This document shows, piece by piece, positions 1-8,013 of a stretch of 25,975 bases of DNA (positions are counted from its first letter, which is position 1; each line of letters starts with the position of its first letter). The stretch is from an uncultured Brachyspira sp. (GTDB taxonomy: Bacteria > Spirochaetota > Brachyspiria > Brachyspirales > Brachyspiraceae), in the NCBI RefSeq assembly GCF_910578695.1, contig NZ_CAJTQJ010000036.1:1-25975 (forward strand). The letters run 5' to 3'. The notes below the pieces were generated by a model. The model was not told where the DNA came from. It saw only the letters and a program-made list of their open reading frames with translations, and did not search any database. Position numbers and translations under genes: made by a program.

Positions 1-55
<55 letters not shown>

Positions 56-322
56 TTAATGACAAAAAGATATTATAATTGTATAAATAATTTAACATTA
101 AATTAATTATATATTATTTTATTAAAAAAGCAACTATGATATATAGTACATACTAAAGCATTTTCTTATCAGAATTTCTATCATATCTATATCAGTAAAT
201 AGAATATTTGAGCAGTCTGCACTTTTAGTAATAGATATATAAAAATGACAATGCTGCTTCAGTCAGCAAAGGCATTATGTTTTTTTAGCTATTTGAAGAA
301 TAGTATTATTTTTAAATATATT
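56..322. other. gene-free AT-rich stretch between microsatellite and tRNA
   Basis: I see no convincing gene here. An open minus-strand frame between about 130 and 255 has no start codon with a ribosome binding site and may be chance or a decayed coding fragment. The one structured element is the hairpin at 250-276. Confidence 0.6.
250..287. terminator. possible bidirectional hairpin terminator 3' of tRNA-Leu
   Basis: AATGC (250-254) can pair with GCATT (272-276). Alternatively TGCTG (252-256) pairs with CAGCA (264-268). On the plus strand the structure is followed by a run of T (280-286), so it resembles an intrinsic terminator for rightward transcription from the microsatellite side. On the minus strand it lies about 45 nt beyond the tRNA 3' end and could stop the tRNA transcript. 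The stem is short, so confidence is low. Confidence 0.35.
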
Positions 323-404
323 TGCTCGAGACTGGACTTGAACCAGCACGGTATTACCCGACAGCACCTCAAGCTGTTGTGTCTACCTATTCCACCACCC
401 GAGC
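323..404 (-). tRNA. tRNA-Leu, anticodon GAG
   Basis: Read on the minus strand, the 5' acceptor arm GCTCGGG (404-398) pairs with CTCGAGC (330-324), with one G-U pair, followed by discriminator A (323). The anticodon stem ACAGC/GCTGT encloses the loop TTGAGGT, giving anticodon GAG, which reads CUC and CUU leucine codons. The T-loop arm contains GGTTCAAGTCC. The variable region is of the extended type expected for tRNA-Leu, and the total length is 82 nt. No CCA is encoded after the discriminator, so the tail must be added post-transcriptionally. Confidence 0.96.
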
Positions 405-422
405 TTTATATTAATGCATACA

Positions 423-450
423 ATTGTATATTAAATAATAATTTTGTCAA
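423..450 (-). promoter_or_regulatory. sigma70-type promoter of tRNA-Leu
   Basis: On the minus strand a consensus -35 TTGACA (450-445) is separated by 16 nt from TACAAT (428-423), a good -10. The predicted start lies near 416, giving a leader of about a dozen nucleotides before the tRNA 5' end at 404. Position and strength fit a dedicated tRNA promoter. Confidence 0.7.
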
Positions 451-539
451 ATAATATTATTAGCATATAAAAATTTAAATCTTTAAAAAATATATTTTTT
501 ATTATATATTTATATTATAATTTATCAAAAGGAATAAAA

Positions 540-1373
540 ATGAAATATGTATCCAATCTGCATACTCATACAATATACTGCGATGGTAAAAATACAGTAG
601 AAGAAAATATACAATATGCCATAGATAAAAAATTTATAAGTTTAGGTTTTTCAGGGCACTCGCATTTTTATATAGATAATACTTCTATGTCTGAAGAAAA
701 TACTATTAAATATTTAGATGATATAAAGAAGGCTAAAGACACTTATAAAAATCAAATACAAATTTATTTAGGAATAGAAGGAGATTATTATTCTAATTTA
801 AATAAAAATACTGATAAAGAAATGGGACTTGACTATAGAATAGGTTCTGTGCATTATATAGATGACGGTAATAATTCATATTTTCCTATAGATATGTCAA
901 GAGAAAGTTTTAATAATGCTGTAAATTATTTTGGAGGTATAAAAGAAATAATTTATAGATATTATGATAATGTTATAAATATGATAGAAACACAAAAGCC
1001 CGATATTATAGGGCATCTGGATTTGATTAGAAAATATAATTTGAATAAAGAATATTTTACAGAAAATGAAGATTGGTATATAAATAAAATATATGAAGTT
1101 ATAGATATCATTGAAAAAAGCGGCTGCATAGTTGAAATAAATACAAAACTTATGAATAAAAATAATCTTGATGCCCATTATCCTAATAAATTTACAATAA
1201 AAAAAATATTAGAAAAAAATATACCTATTATAATAAATTCCGATGCACACAAAACTATCAATATGGATAACTATTATACTGAAACTATTAATGAACTAAA
1301 GAAACTTGGGGCAGAATCTGTAAAAATGTTAATAGATAATGAGTTTAAAAGCATAGATATAAATAAATTATGA
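540..1373 (+). CDS. hisK: PHP-family histidinol phosphatase
   Basis: A 277-residue metal-dependent phosphoesterase of the PHP superfamily, most like the histidinol-phosphatase branch that makes histidinol from histidinol phosphate in the cytoplasm. Visible metal-site motifs in order are LHTHTIYCDG near residue 7, GFSGHSHFY near 37, GIEGDYY near 79, RIGSVHYI near 100, GHLDLIRKY near 155, VEINTK near 198 and INSDAHK near 234. Length matches the family. The ATG is preceded by AAGGAATAAAA, a good ribosome binding site. No other histidine-biosynthesis gene is in the window, so the substrate is assigned by family only and a different phosphoester is possible. The gene is convergent with ftsA, with 150 nt of AT-rich DNA between them. 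Confidence 0.82.
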   Translation: MKYVSNLHTHTIYCDGKNTVEENIQYAIDKKFISLGFSGHSHFYIDNTSMSEENTIKYLDDIKKAKDTYKNQIQIYLGIEGDYYSNLNKNTDKEMGLDYRIGSVHYIDDGNNSYFPIDMSRESFNNAVNYFGGIKEIIYRYYDNVINMIETQKPDIIGHLDLIRKYNLNKEYFTENEDWYINKIYEVIDIIEKSGCIVEINTKLMNKNNLDAHYPNKFTIKKILEKNIPIIINSDAHKTINMDNYYTETINELKKLGAESVKMLIDNEFKSIDINKL

Positions 1374-1523
1374 TTTTTTATTACTTATTAATATCAATTA
1401 TGCAGTTTATATATTTAATTTTTTATTTATTATAATAAATATTATCAGTTAATAATCCTTATAAATATTAGATACACTCTATTTATTATTTTATTTAAAA
1501 ATATTATATTAATAAATATAAAA

Positions 1524-2771
1524 TTATCTAAAAAATTCAGAGAAAGGATTTTTAAAATTAAATTTAAACTTACTTTTTTCAGCCTGTTTTTTATGAGGTA
1601 TATTTACCTGCGATGCCTCATCTAAACTCATCATAAGTATTCCTATAACAGCCGAATATGCAGGATTATTAGCTATATCTCTAATACCCTCAATCTTATC
1701 AGGCACACCGATTCTTGCAGTAATAGGAGCAGCACCTTTAACAGCCGTCTGATATGCCTTAGCAAGCTCTACTAGTCCTGGAAGCAAAGCACCTCCTCCT
1801 GTAAATACCATTCCTGCAGAAAGAGAATCAATATATTTCATCTTGCTTAATTCTTTTCCGCATAAACTAAATATCTCTTCAACTCTAGGCTGTATTATTT
1901 CAGTTAATACTCTTTTAGGTATAGTACGCATTTGTCCGCTTGCAGTCGGTACTTCTATAATTTCTTTTTCTCCTACCATATCTATAAAGGCAAATCCATG
2001 ATCCCTTTTTAATTTTTCAGCAGACGGTATAGTTATTCTAAGACCTTCAGCTATATCATTGGTTATATGCTGGCTTCCAACAGGTATAACGGCTGTATGC
2101 CAAACTGAACCTTCTAAATATACCATAATAGAAGTAGTAGAATGCCCTATATCAAATACAACTACTCCAAGTTCTTTTTCATCTTCAGTAAGACAAGCCT
2201 CAGAACTTCCTCTTATATTAACTATAAAATCTTTTCCAGAAAAACGCATTTTATTCAAAGTTTTTTTTAAATGTTCGCTTACATGTTTAAGCCCTGTTAT
2301 TATATGCACTTTCGTTTCAAGTCTTGTTCCAGACATTCCTATAGGATTTTTTATTTCATCTTGTCCGTCTAAAGAGTATTCCTGTTCTATAGCTTCTATT
2401 ATTTCTCTATCAGCAGGTATTAATATATTTTTTGCACTTTCTAATACTCTTTCTATTTCAGCAGGTGTCACTTCTTTATCTTTTGTATTAACTCCTATTA
2501 CGCCTTTACTGTTTAATCCTTTTATATGATCTCCGCCTATAGAGGCAATTATATCAGGAGCCTGCAGCCCAGCCATATGCTCAGCTTCATTGATAGATTT
2601 TTCTATTGCATTAGCAGCAGCATCTATATTGATAATGACGCCTTTTTTGATGCCTTCGCTTTCGCTTTCGCCTATGCCTATAACATCTAATTTATCATTA
2701 TTAACACGGGCTATGACAGTTTTTATTGATGCACTTCCTACATCTAATCCTGCTAAAATTGGCTCTTTCAA
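1524..2771 (-). CDS. ftsA: cell division protein FtsA
   Basis: An actin-like ATPase of 415 residues that tethers FtsZ filaments to the membrane and recruits the divisome. Motifs seen are GLDVGSASIK (about 8-17, phosphate-1 loop), VFDIGHSTT near 205 (phosphate-2) and GGGALLPGL near 327 (adenosine loop). The last residues, FKFNFKNPFSEFFR, form the expected C-terminal amphipathic membrane-targeting helix. The start is TTG at 2771: AGGAG lies 6 nt upstream, and no ATG lies between it and the conserved GLDVGS motif. Its usual neighbour ftsZ is not adjacent but about 9.7 kb away on the same strand. Downstream it meets the histidinol phosphatase head-on. Confidence 0.97.
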   Translation of the reverse strand: MKEPILAGLDVGSASIKTVIARVNNDKLDVIGIGESESEGIKKGVIINIDAAANAIEKSINEAEHMAGLQAPDIIASIGGDHIKGLNSKGVIGVNTKDKEVTPAEIERVLESAKNILIPADREIIEAIEQEYSLDGQDEIKNPIGMSGTRLETKVHIITGLKHVSEHLKKTLNKMRFSGKDFIVNIRGSSEACLTEDEKELGVVVFDIGHSTTSIMVYLEGSVWHTAVIPVGSQHITNDIAEGLRITIPSAEKLKRDHGFAFIDMVGEKEIIEVPTASGQMRTIPKRVLTEIIQPRVEEIFSLCGKELSKMKYIDSLSAGMVFTGGGALLPGLVELAKAYQTAVKGAAPITARIGVPDKIEGIRDIANNPAYSAVIGILMMSLDEASQVNIPHKKQAEKSKFKFNFKNPFSEFFR

Positions 2772-2777
2772 GTTAAA

Positions 2778-2782
2778 CTCCT
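2778..2782 (-). promoter_or_regulatory. ribosome binding site deciding the TTG start of ftsA
   Basis: AGGAG on the minus strand, 6 nt before TTG at 2771-2769. This is the strongest Shine-Dalgarno match near the start and supports TTG as the initiation codon. Confidence 0.75.
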
Positions 2783-2862
2783 AAATAATAATATTATGTT
2801 AATATTTTCGGTAAAAATAAAAGTATGATTAATGATTATTTTTTTTGCTGTTTTTGATTTTT

Positions 2863-3465
2863 TTATATAAAAAAATTATTAAGAAAACTTTTTAATTCAT
2901 TTAAATATATATTTTCTATATCCCATATATCTTTATCCATATAATTTCTATTTTCTTCTTTGATATCATCTTTATTATATTTTTTTATAGCTTCTAAATA
3001 AGCAAAAACTTTAGATTTATAAATTGGTATTTTTATATTATCCAAAGAAGATATGCAGTTCGCATATTCATCAAAACATTTAATTATTTCTTTTCTTACA
3101 GCTATATTTATAAGTATAGTCTCCAAACATCCTGTATCTTTATTGTTTGGAAGCAAAAATATATTTTCATCTTTTATATTAAATTTTTTTAATCTTTTTT
3201 TTATATTATATTTACTTTTATTAAAATCTTTATCTGCATCAAATATAATTATTATATCATTATTATCATCTACATTAGTTTCTATTATGTTTATATTATT
3301 TTGATTAAAATCTTTTCCTCCATTAGATAGAATATTTATATCATAAGAGGTGCTATTATCATTTTCTTTTTTTATTGAAATATTTTTGTAATGAAAAGTT
3401 ATATAATCTTTCAAAAATTTTTTATCTGCTTTACCTTCTGCAAGTATTAAAATTTTTTTATCCAT
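2863..3465 (-). CDS. TOPRIM-like protein, DUF3226 type
   Basis: A 200-residue protein with the layout of a small TOPRIM fold. LILAEGKADKKFL supplies the conserved glutamate (E10) with EGKxD, IIIIFDADKD supplies the DxD metal motif (D76, D78), and TGCLETIL near 111-118 matches the G-x-[LE]-E element typical of DUF3226-like proteins. TOPRIM domains coordinate Mg2+ and cut or rejoin nucleic acid; in OLD, Gabija and PARIS systems they are the effector nuclease. The start ATG lies 2 nt after the stop of the upstream ATPase gene, so the two are almost certainly translated together and likely act as a complex. I infer a nuclease or toxin role gated by the ATPase. The exact family (DUF3226 or DUF4435) is from recall of motifs. 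Confidence 0.7.
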   Translation of the reverse strand: MDKKILILAEGKADKKFLKDYITFHYKNISIKKENDNSTSYDINILSNGGKDFNQNNINIIETNVDDNNDIIIIFDADKDFNKSKYNIKKRLKKFNIKDENIFLLPNNKDTGCLETILINIAVRKEIIKCFDEYANCISSLDNIKIPIYKSKVFAYLEAIKKYNKDDIKEENRNYMDKDIWDIENIYLNELKSFLNNFFI

Positions 3466-3467
3466 AA

Positions 3468-4481
3468 TTAATACCTTATATCAGCATCATTTTTTAATAA
3501 TTCTTCTATCCCTAAAATATCATAATTGTATGCTTTGAAGCCTTTATTTTTTGTATTTACTATATTTATTATATTTACTTCATCTTTAATATCATAAAAT
3601 TCTTTATTATCATTAATTATATAATAAATAAATTTTAATACTTCATAACTATGAGTAGTAAAAAACATTTGTATATTATTATCTTTGCTTAATCTAAATA
3701 TAGTTTTCAGCAAATGTATTATAGATTTGTGATGAAGTCCGTTTTCAATTTCATCAGCTAAAATAGTATTAAAATTATCTGAAATTATAGAGGCAATTAT
3801 ATGTAAATATTTTATTACACCATCTCCAATAAGGTTAATATTTACTAATTCATTTATATTTTCTATATTCATATAAATTGAATTATTAAGAACATTAATA
3901 TCTTTTATTTTACTGTCAAAAAAAGAAATCATTTCTGTCAATTTATCATTTTTTTTATTTTTTATGATTTTAGTTATATTATGCATTAAGTCTTTATATT
4001 GTAATACACTAGGTATATATATCCCCTTTATATTGCTGTTTATTTTTAAAATATCTTTTTCTATTGAACTTATATTTTTATAAGAATATTCATACTTTTT
4101 TTTAATTTTTTTATTAATATTATTAAAAATAAGATTATATTCCAAACCAGATATATTATTATTATATTCTAAAATAGGCTTTATATTTAATTTATAATTT
4201 AAATTATTTTTTATTTTATATTCAAATTTTATATTATTTTTATAATCAAAATTGCGGAATATATTTGTTAGTGTAAGTTCATTATTATCATTTTTTGTTC
4301 TTAAATTATTTATATAATAAGGCATTGAGAAATCTGTTATTGCTGACATCAACATTATAGCTTCAAGTACGCTTGTTTTTCCGCAATTATTTTTTCCTAC
4401 AAAAAAATTTATATTTTTTATATTATTTATTTCTAATTTATCAAATACTCTAAAATTTTCTATGGATATTTGTTTTATCAT
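3468..4481 (-). CDS. OLD/AAA15-type SMC-like ATPase
   Basis: A 337-residue ABC/SMC-like ATPase. The N-terminal IKQISIENFRVFDKLEI is the typical RecF/OLD opening strand. Walker A is GKNNCGKTS (29-37), the signature-like loop is LIGDGVIKYLHI (217-228), Walker B is TILADEIENGLHH (239-251) with D243 and E244, and the H-loop is FFTTHS (273-278, H277). The middle (about 60-200) is divergent and asparagine/lysine-rich. No nuclease domain is fused; instead a TOPRIM protein follows 2 nt downstream. This split order, ATPase then TOPRIM, resembles the AriA-AriB (PARIS) arrangement and the domain order of OLD and Gabija GajA. The gene begins 20 nt after a lipoprotein gene and is probably transcribed with it. 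A defence role is inference. Confidence 0.8.
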   Translation of the reverse strand: MIKQISIENFRVFDKLEINNIKNINFFVGKNNCGKTSVLEAIMLMSAITDFSMPYYINNLRTKNDNNELTLTNIFRNFDYKNNIKFEYKIKNNLNYKLNIKPILEYNNNISGLEYNLIFNNINKKIKKKYEYSYKNISSIEKDILKINSNIKGIYIPSVLQYKDLMHNITKIIKNKKNDKLTEMISFFDSKIKDINVLNNSIYMNIENINELVNINLIGDGVIKYLHIIASIISDNFNTILADEIENGLHHKSIIHLLKTIFRLSKDNNIQMFFTTHSYEVLKFIYYIINDNKEFYDIKDEVNIINIVNTKNKGFKAYNYDILGIEELLKNDADIRY

Positions 4482-4501
4482 TAAATAAACCTATTTCGCT
4501 A

Positions 4502-4984
4502 TTATAAAATAACCCATTTATCATTCTCATAAGACATTACAAAGGTTTGTCTTGATTTTGATGTTGTATCTTCCACTCTGTCATATATCAATGAATCAGC
4601 ATCTATATATGCTTTTCTGCCGTCTAATTTTATATTATAAACTTTTTCTATTTTAGCTTCAAATTCAAAATCTAATGAAGGATCGCTTTGTACATACTCA
4701 TCAGCATTTTTTATATTCCTGCTTTTTTTTAAAATTTCTTTATAGTTTGAAGAATAAAATTTCTCATAAGCTATACGAACACTATCCTGATTATAAGGCA
4801 TAGAGTAAAATTCTTCTAAAGATGATAATGCTGATTTTTTTAATTTTTCTTCATCATATTCTTTAACTTCAGTACTTTCATCAGCTAAAATAATTTCTAT
4901 CCTTTTTACATTATCTGCATTATTTTTGCTGCATGATATAAAAGACGATATAATAAAAGATATTAATAATATATATTTAAACAT
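4502..4984 (-). CDS. small lipoprotein, possible NTF2-like fold
   Basis: 160 residues. The N-terminus is a lipoprotein signal: a hydrophobic stretch ending FISC with C18 as the lipidated residue, a relaxed lipobox of spirochaete type. The mature part has an acidic linker, then ALSSLEEFYSMP near 53, a helical middle and a final FVMSYENDKWVIL. That helical start with a closing Y/W-x-V/I strand is typical of NTF2/DUF4878-like lipoproteins, though I assign this only tentatively. It starts 3 nt after the stop of the upstream exported-protein gene, with AGGA inside that gene's last codons, so the two are translationally linked. The ATPase/TOPRIM pair follows on the same strand after 20 nt. Function is unknown. 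Confidence 0.75.
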   Translation of the reverse strand: MFKYILLISFIISSFISCSKNNADNVKRIEIILADESTEVKEYDEEKLKKSALSSLEEFYSMPYNQDSVRIAYEKFYSSNYKEILKKSRNIKNADEYVQSDPSLDFEFEAKIEKVYNIKLDGRKAYIDADSLIYDRVEDTTSKSRQTFVMSYENDKWVIL

Positions 4985-4987
4985 TAA

Positions 4988-5632
4988 TTAAAGTCCTTCT
5001 AATATAGATTTTCTAGTATTTTGAGGAGGGGCTTCCTCTTTTTCTCTTATTCTAGTTTGGGAAGTAGTAGTAACATTATTCATATCTATATATTTTACAA
5101 TGCTAGGTCTTTCTAATATTATTCTTGTATCGCCATTCTGCCATGCTACAGTATTAGCATTTAAAAAAGAGCCTTTAGTATATTTAGCATTTAGAGAGGA
5201 AAGCAATTCTAGAAAATCAACCTGATTAGGCTGAAAATGTATAGTTATAGAATATAGGGCATTATCTTTAAATATAAAATATCCGCTTTTATAAAATTTA
5301 TTTTCTTCTAAAGCAAGAAATGTTGCACTCTCTTCAGCATTCAAATCAACAGTACCTGTCATATACTGTTTAGGAAGCGTCATAGTATTATCGCTTAATA
5401 TTGCATTTATTGTATCTTCTCTTGTAGCACCCAATGTAATATTTTTAAACCCTGTTATAGGAATATTTATTACAGCAGGTTTTCTTCCCATTACAGCATC
5501 ATTGGTTATATATTCATTATTATCATTTTGATTATTTGCACCTGTCTGGTTATTATTAGCATCATTTGTGGCATATTGAGGAAATAAATAATATCCAAAT
5601 AAAAACATAAAAATAAATATATATTCTTTCAT
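4988..5632 (-). CDS. exported protein of unknown function
   Basis: 214 residues beginning with a short cleavable-looking signal sequence (hydrophobic residues about 4-18), then an asparagine/glutamine-rich spacer (20-40) and a probable folded domain from about 55 to 180. The line GFKNITLGATREDTINAIL resembles the 'G-x-xLG-x-[ST]xxxV' opening of small periplasmic repeat domains that begin with a strand and helix. The C-terminus is charged and proline-rich. I do not recognise a named family. The ATG is preceded by AGGA at good spacing. It heads the minus-strand run that continues through a lipoprotein to the ATPase/TOPRIM pair, and a terminator-like hairpin at 5738-5787 separates it from the next gene upstream. 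Confidence 0.7.
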   Translation of the reverse strand: MKEYIFIFMFLFGYYLFPQYATNDANNNQTGANNQNDNNEYITNDAVMGRKPAVINIPITGFKNITLGATREDTINAILSDNTMTLPKQYMTGTVDLNAEESATFLALEENKFYKSGYFIFKDNALYSITIHFQPNQVDFLELLSSLNAKYTKGSFLNANTVAWQNGDTRIILERPSIVKYIDMNNVTTTSQTRIREKEEAPPQNTRKSILEGL

Positions 5633-5737
5633 TCTTTTATTCCTAATTCTTATTAAAAAAGATAAATAAAATCTTACTATATAGTTTCGGATATATTTTT
5701 ATTTTCAAACAGCAAAAATTATTTATTATTTCAGCTA

Positions 5738-5787
5738 TAAAATAAGCTGATAACCAACAAAATAAATCAGTTATCAGCCTTATTTTA
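5738..5787 (-). terminator. intrinsic terminator after the 5805-6536 lipoprotein gene
   Basis: TAAAATAAGCTGATAAC (5738-5754) and GTTATCAGCCTTATTTTA (5770-5787) form a 17-bp stem with one bulged base and a 15-nt loop. On the minus strand the distal arm ends in TTATTTTA, a T-rich tail. The hairpin starts 18 nt beyond the stop codon at 5805, where a terminator is expected. Confidence 0.75.
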
Positions 5788-5804
5788 CAGATTTAAATTA
5801 TTTT

Positions 5805-6536
5805 TTAATTAGTTTCTGTTAAAGTACCTGTGATTTTTATTATATTATTTTCAAAAACAGCTTGTAAATCGCCTTTCCAATAAGGAATACCCTCTTTAGC
5901 TTTATCTACAATTAAAACAGCCGCATCAAAATCAGTATCATTTGTAACAGCAGTTTCGCTTCTTTTGAAGTTTTCAGTACCTGCACCTATTTGGAAAATA
6001 CCATTAGCATCTGATTTCATTTCATACAAATAAGGATCAACAGTTTTTCCGCCTGCATGTGCAAATCTTACAGTTATAACTCCGTCATCTCCTTTTGTAA
6101 TGCCTGTTCCTGTAATTTTAGGACCTGTAGTACCATCAACAGTTCTTTGAGCAATACCAGAACCAGACATACCGTCATCTATATATCTAGCAGCATTAGC
6201 AGTACCGAATAATAAGAACTGCCCCATACTTACTTCCATTTTATTATTAAATACATTATTATCTACTGCCCTGTACTTATTCAATAAATCGGGTGTTCTA
6301 GCAGGTGTAGAAGCACCTGTAGCGGCATCTATTTTACCGTCTATATCTCCATAAGTACCTGTAACTTTTAAATAAGAATTACTGCTTATAACATTATTAT
6401 CTGCTTCGCCTATTATAGCCTGAAAATCAATAGTTAATGTTCCGGCAGCTGTATCAGTTTTAGTTTCTGTTTTTTGACCGCCGCAGGCAATGACAAATAA
6501 AACAGAAATGATAGAAAGAATAACAATCTTTTTCAT
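5805..6536 (-). CDS. lipoprotein of unknown function
   Basis: 243 residues with a clear lipoprotein signal: MKK, a hydrophobic core and FVIAC with C18 lipidated, followed by GGQKTETKTDT as a flexible tether. The mature part (about 30-243) is rich in G, T, N and D with alternating short strands, such as LTIDFQAIIGEADNN, YLKVTGTYGDIDGKID and IIKITGTLTETN, suggesting a beta-rich surface or periplasmic domain. I do not recognise a named family. Its composition (more G and A, less K and I) differs from neighbouring genes, as is common for exposed lipoproteins. It stands alone: AGAGG precedes the start, a terminator follows the stop, and the MscS gene is divergent. Confidence 0.75.
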   Translation of the reverse strand: MKKIVILSIISVLFVIACGGQKTETKTDTAAGTLTIDFQAIIGEADNNVISSNSYLKVTGTYGDIDGKIDAATGASTPARTPDLLNKYRAVDNNVFNNKMEVSMGQFLLFGTANAARYIDDGMSGSGIAQRTVDGTTGPKITGTGITKGDDGVITVRFAHAGGKTVDPYLYEMKSDANGIFQIGAGTENFKRSETAVTNDTDFDAAVLIVDKAKEGIPYWKGDLQAVFENNIIKITGTLTETN

Positions 6537-6708
6537 AATTAAGCCTCTTTATATTTTTAATATTTTAATTATATTAATATATAATTTACTTTATGTAAAG
6601 GATATTTTTATTTTTTTGGAAATAAATATTTTGAAAATATATTTAAAAAAAACTTATTTTATAATAAAATATATGCTGTACAATTTATTATAAAAAATAG
6701 GAGAATAT

Positions 6709-7746
6709 ATGAAATACCTTAAAGAGACAGTATTTTGGAATAATACATTATTTCAATATTTAGTAGCCGCAGGAGTATTCATAATAAGTTTTATTTCTAT
6801 AAGTTTAGTATTAATGTTTTTATTAAAAATTTTATCAAAATTAAATACTAAATTTCAAAATAATTTTATTGCAGATTTAGTAAAGAGTATTAAAAAAAGA
6901 ACAAAGCCTATTATATTTATAATTTCATTGTCAATAGCTATAATAGGGCTTACTCTTCCAAAAGAAATAAGCATTCATTTTGGAAAAATAGTTATAGTAT
7001 TTGTAATAGTGTTTGTTACAATATTTATATGCGATGTAATAACTAATTTTGCAAACAATTATTTATCAAGTAAAAAAGATGTTGTTATATCCGACGGCAT
7101 AATTACTATAATAAAAGCTTTGGTATGGATAATAAGTTTTTTAACTATACTTTCAAATTTGGGTGTTAATGTTAATACTTTTATAACAGGGCTTGGAATA
7201 GGAGGCGTAGCAGTTGCTTTTGCTGCTCAAAGTATAATAGCCGATTTATTCAATTATTTTGTTATAGTATTTGATAAGCCTTTTTTGAAAGGCGATTTTA
7301 TTCAAATAGGCGATGATAAAGGAGTAGTTGAATATATAGGAGTAAAATCTACCCGTATAAGAAGAAACACTGGAGAACAGCTTTTGATATCAAACACTAA
7401 TTTACTTTCTGCTAGAATACAAAATTACAGAGTTTTAGAAAAAAGAAGAAGAGCTATGATAATAGGAGTTGAATATTCTACTCCTTTAGAGAAATTAAAA
7501 CTTATACCAAGTACTATACAGACAATTATAGAAAATACTGATTATACAGAATTTTCTACTGCAAGATTTGTAGAGTTTGCTGATTCTTCTCTTAATTTTG
7601 AAGTTATATACTATATCAATATAGCAGATTATAAAGAGTTTGTAAAAGTCGTTGAAGAGATTAATTATAAAATAGTAGATGAGTTTAATAAATTAGGTAT
7701 TAACTTTGCATTCCCTTCAAGAACTTTATATATTAACAAAGAATAA
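6709..7746 (+). CDS. small-conductance mechanosensitive channel (MscS family)
   Basis: 345 residues. MscS channels open on membrane tension and release solutes during osmotic downshock. Three or four hydrophobic segments lie at about 14-42, 63-82, 88-112 and 137-160. They lead into the pore-lining helix GLGIGGVAVAFAAQSIIAD (about 162-180), with the glycine/alanine pattern typical of TM3. The beta domain then shows FDKPFLKGDFIQI and GVVEYIGVKSTRIR, both diagnostic of the family. The C-terminal alpha/beta vestibule ends INFAFPSRTLYI, the usual family ending. AGGAG precedes the ATG by 5 nt. It is divergent from the lipoprotein gene, with a 172-nt intergenic region, and monocistronic. Confidence 0.93.
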   Translation: MKYLKETVFWNNTLFQYLVAAGVFIISFISISLVLMFLLKILSKLNTKFQNNFIADLVKSIKKRTKPIIFIISLSIAIIGLTLPKEISIHFGKIVIVFVIVFVTIFICDVITNFANNYLSSKKDVVISDGIITIIKALVWIISFLTILSNLGVNVNTFITGLGIGGVAVAFAAQSIIADLFNYFVIVFDKPFLKGDFIQIGDDKGVVEYIGVKSTRIRRNTGEQLLISNTNLLSARIQNYRVLEKRRRAMIIGVEYSTPLEKLKLIPSTIQTIIENTDYTEFSTARFVEFADSSLNFEVIYYINIADYKEFVKVVEEINYKIVDEFNKLGINFAFPSRTLYINKE

Positions 7747-7759
7747 TTAAAAAAATAAT

Positions 7760-7795
7760 TAACTTTAATAAATATAATATAGATTTATAAAGTTA
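7760..7795 (+). terminator. weak inverted repeat after the MscS gene
   Basis: TAACTTTAATAAAT (7760-7773) pairs with ATTTATAAAGTTA (7783-7795), a 13-bp AT-rich stem with one bulge, 14 nt after the stop codon. There is no T tract behind it, so termination activity is doubtful. Confidence 0.3.
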
Positions 7796-7948
7796 TGCAA
7801 AAATTAAAAGCTTAAGAATTAAATATACAGAAAAATTATAGAAATAAAAATCGTAAAGAGAGAAATTTTTTTTATATATTTATAATACATTAAAAGAAAT
7901 TTTAAAAAACATAATATTTTTAATATAAATTCCTATAACTAAAAAACA

Positions 7949-7977
7949 TTGACAAAATGAAATCATTTTAGTATATT
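7949..7977 (+). promoter_or_regulatory. sigma70-type promoter of the PP-loop gene
   Basis: Consensus -35 TTGACA (7949-7954), a 17-nt spacer and -10 TATATT (7972-7977). The start codon follows at 8014. The match and spacing are close to ideal and well placed for the downstream gene. Confidence 0.75.
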
Positions 7978-8013
7978 ATAAAAATTAACATATAAATAAA
8001 AAAGGACTATTTG

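Noticed and set aside
245..454. Plus-strand frame of 69 codons
   Set aside because: It runs antisense through the tRNA-Leu gene; its middle residues are just the translated tRNA complement, and it has no ribosome binding site.
2059..2529. 156-codon plus-strand frame antisense to ftsA
   Set aside because: The ftsA frame on the other strand has every family motif; the antisense frame is its codon shadow.
8011..8013. In-frame TTG as start of the PP-loop protein
   Set aside because: It is only 4 nt from the AAAGGA site; the ATG at 8014 is both better spaced and the preferred codon.
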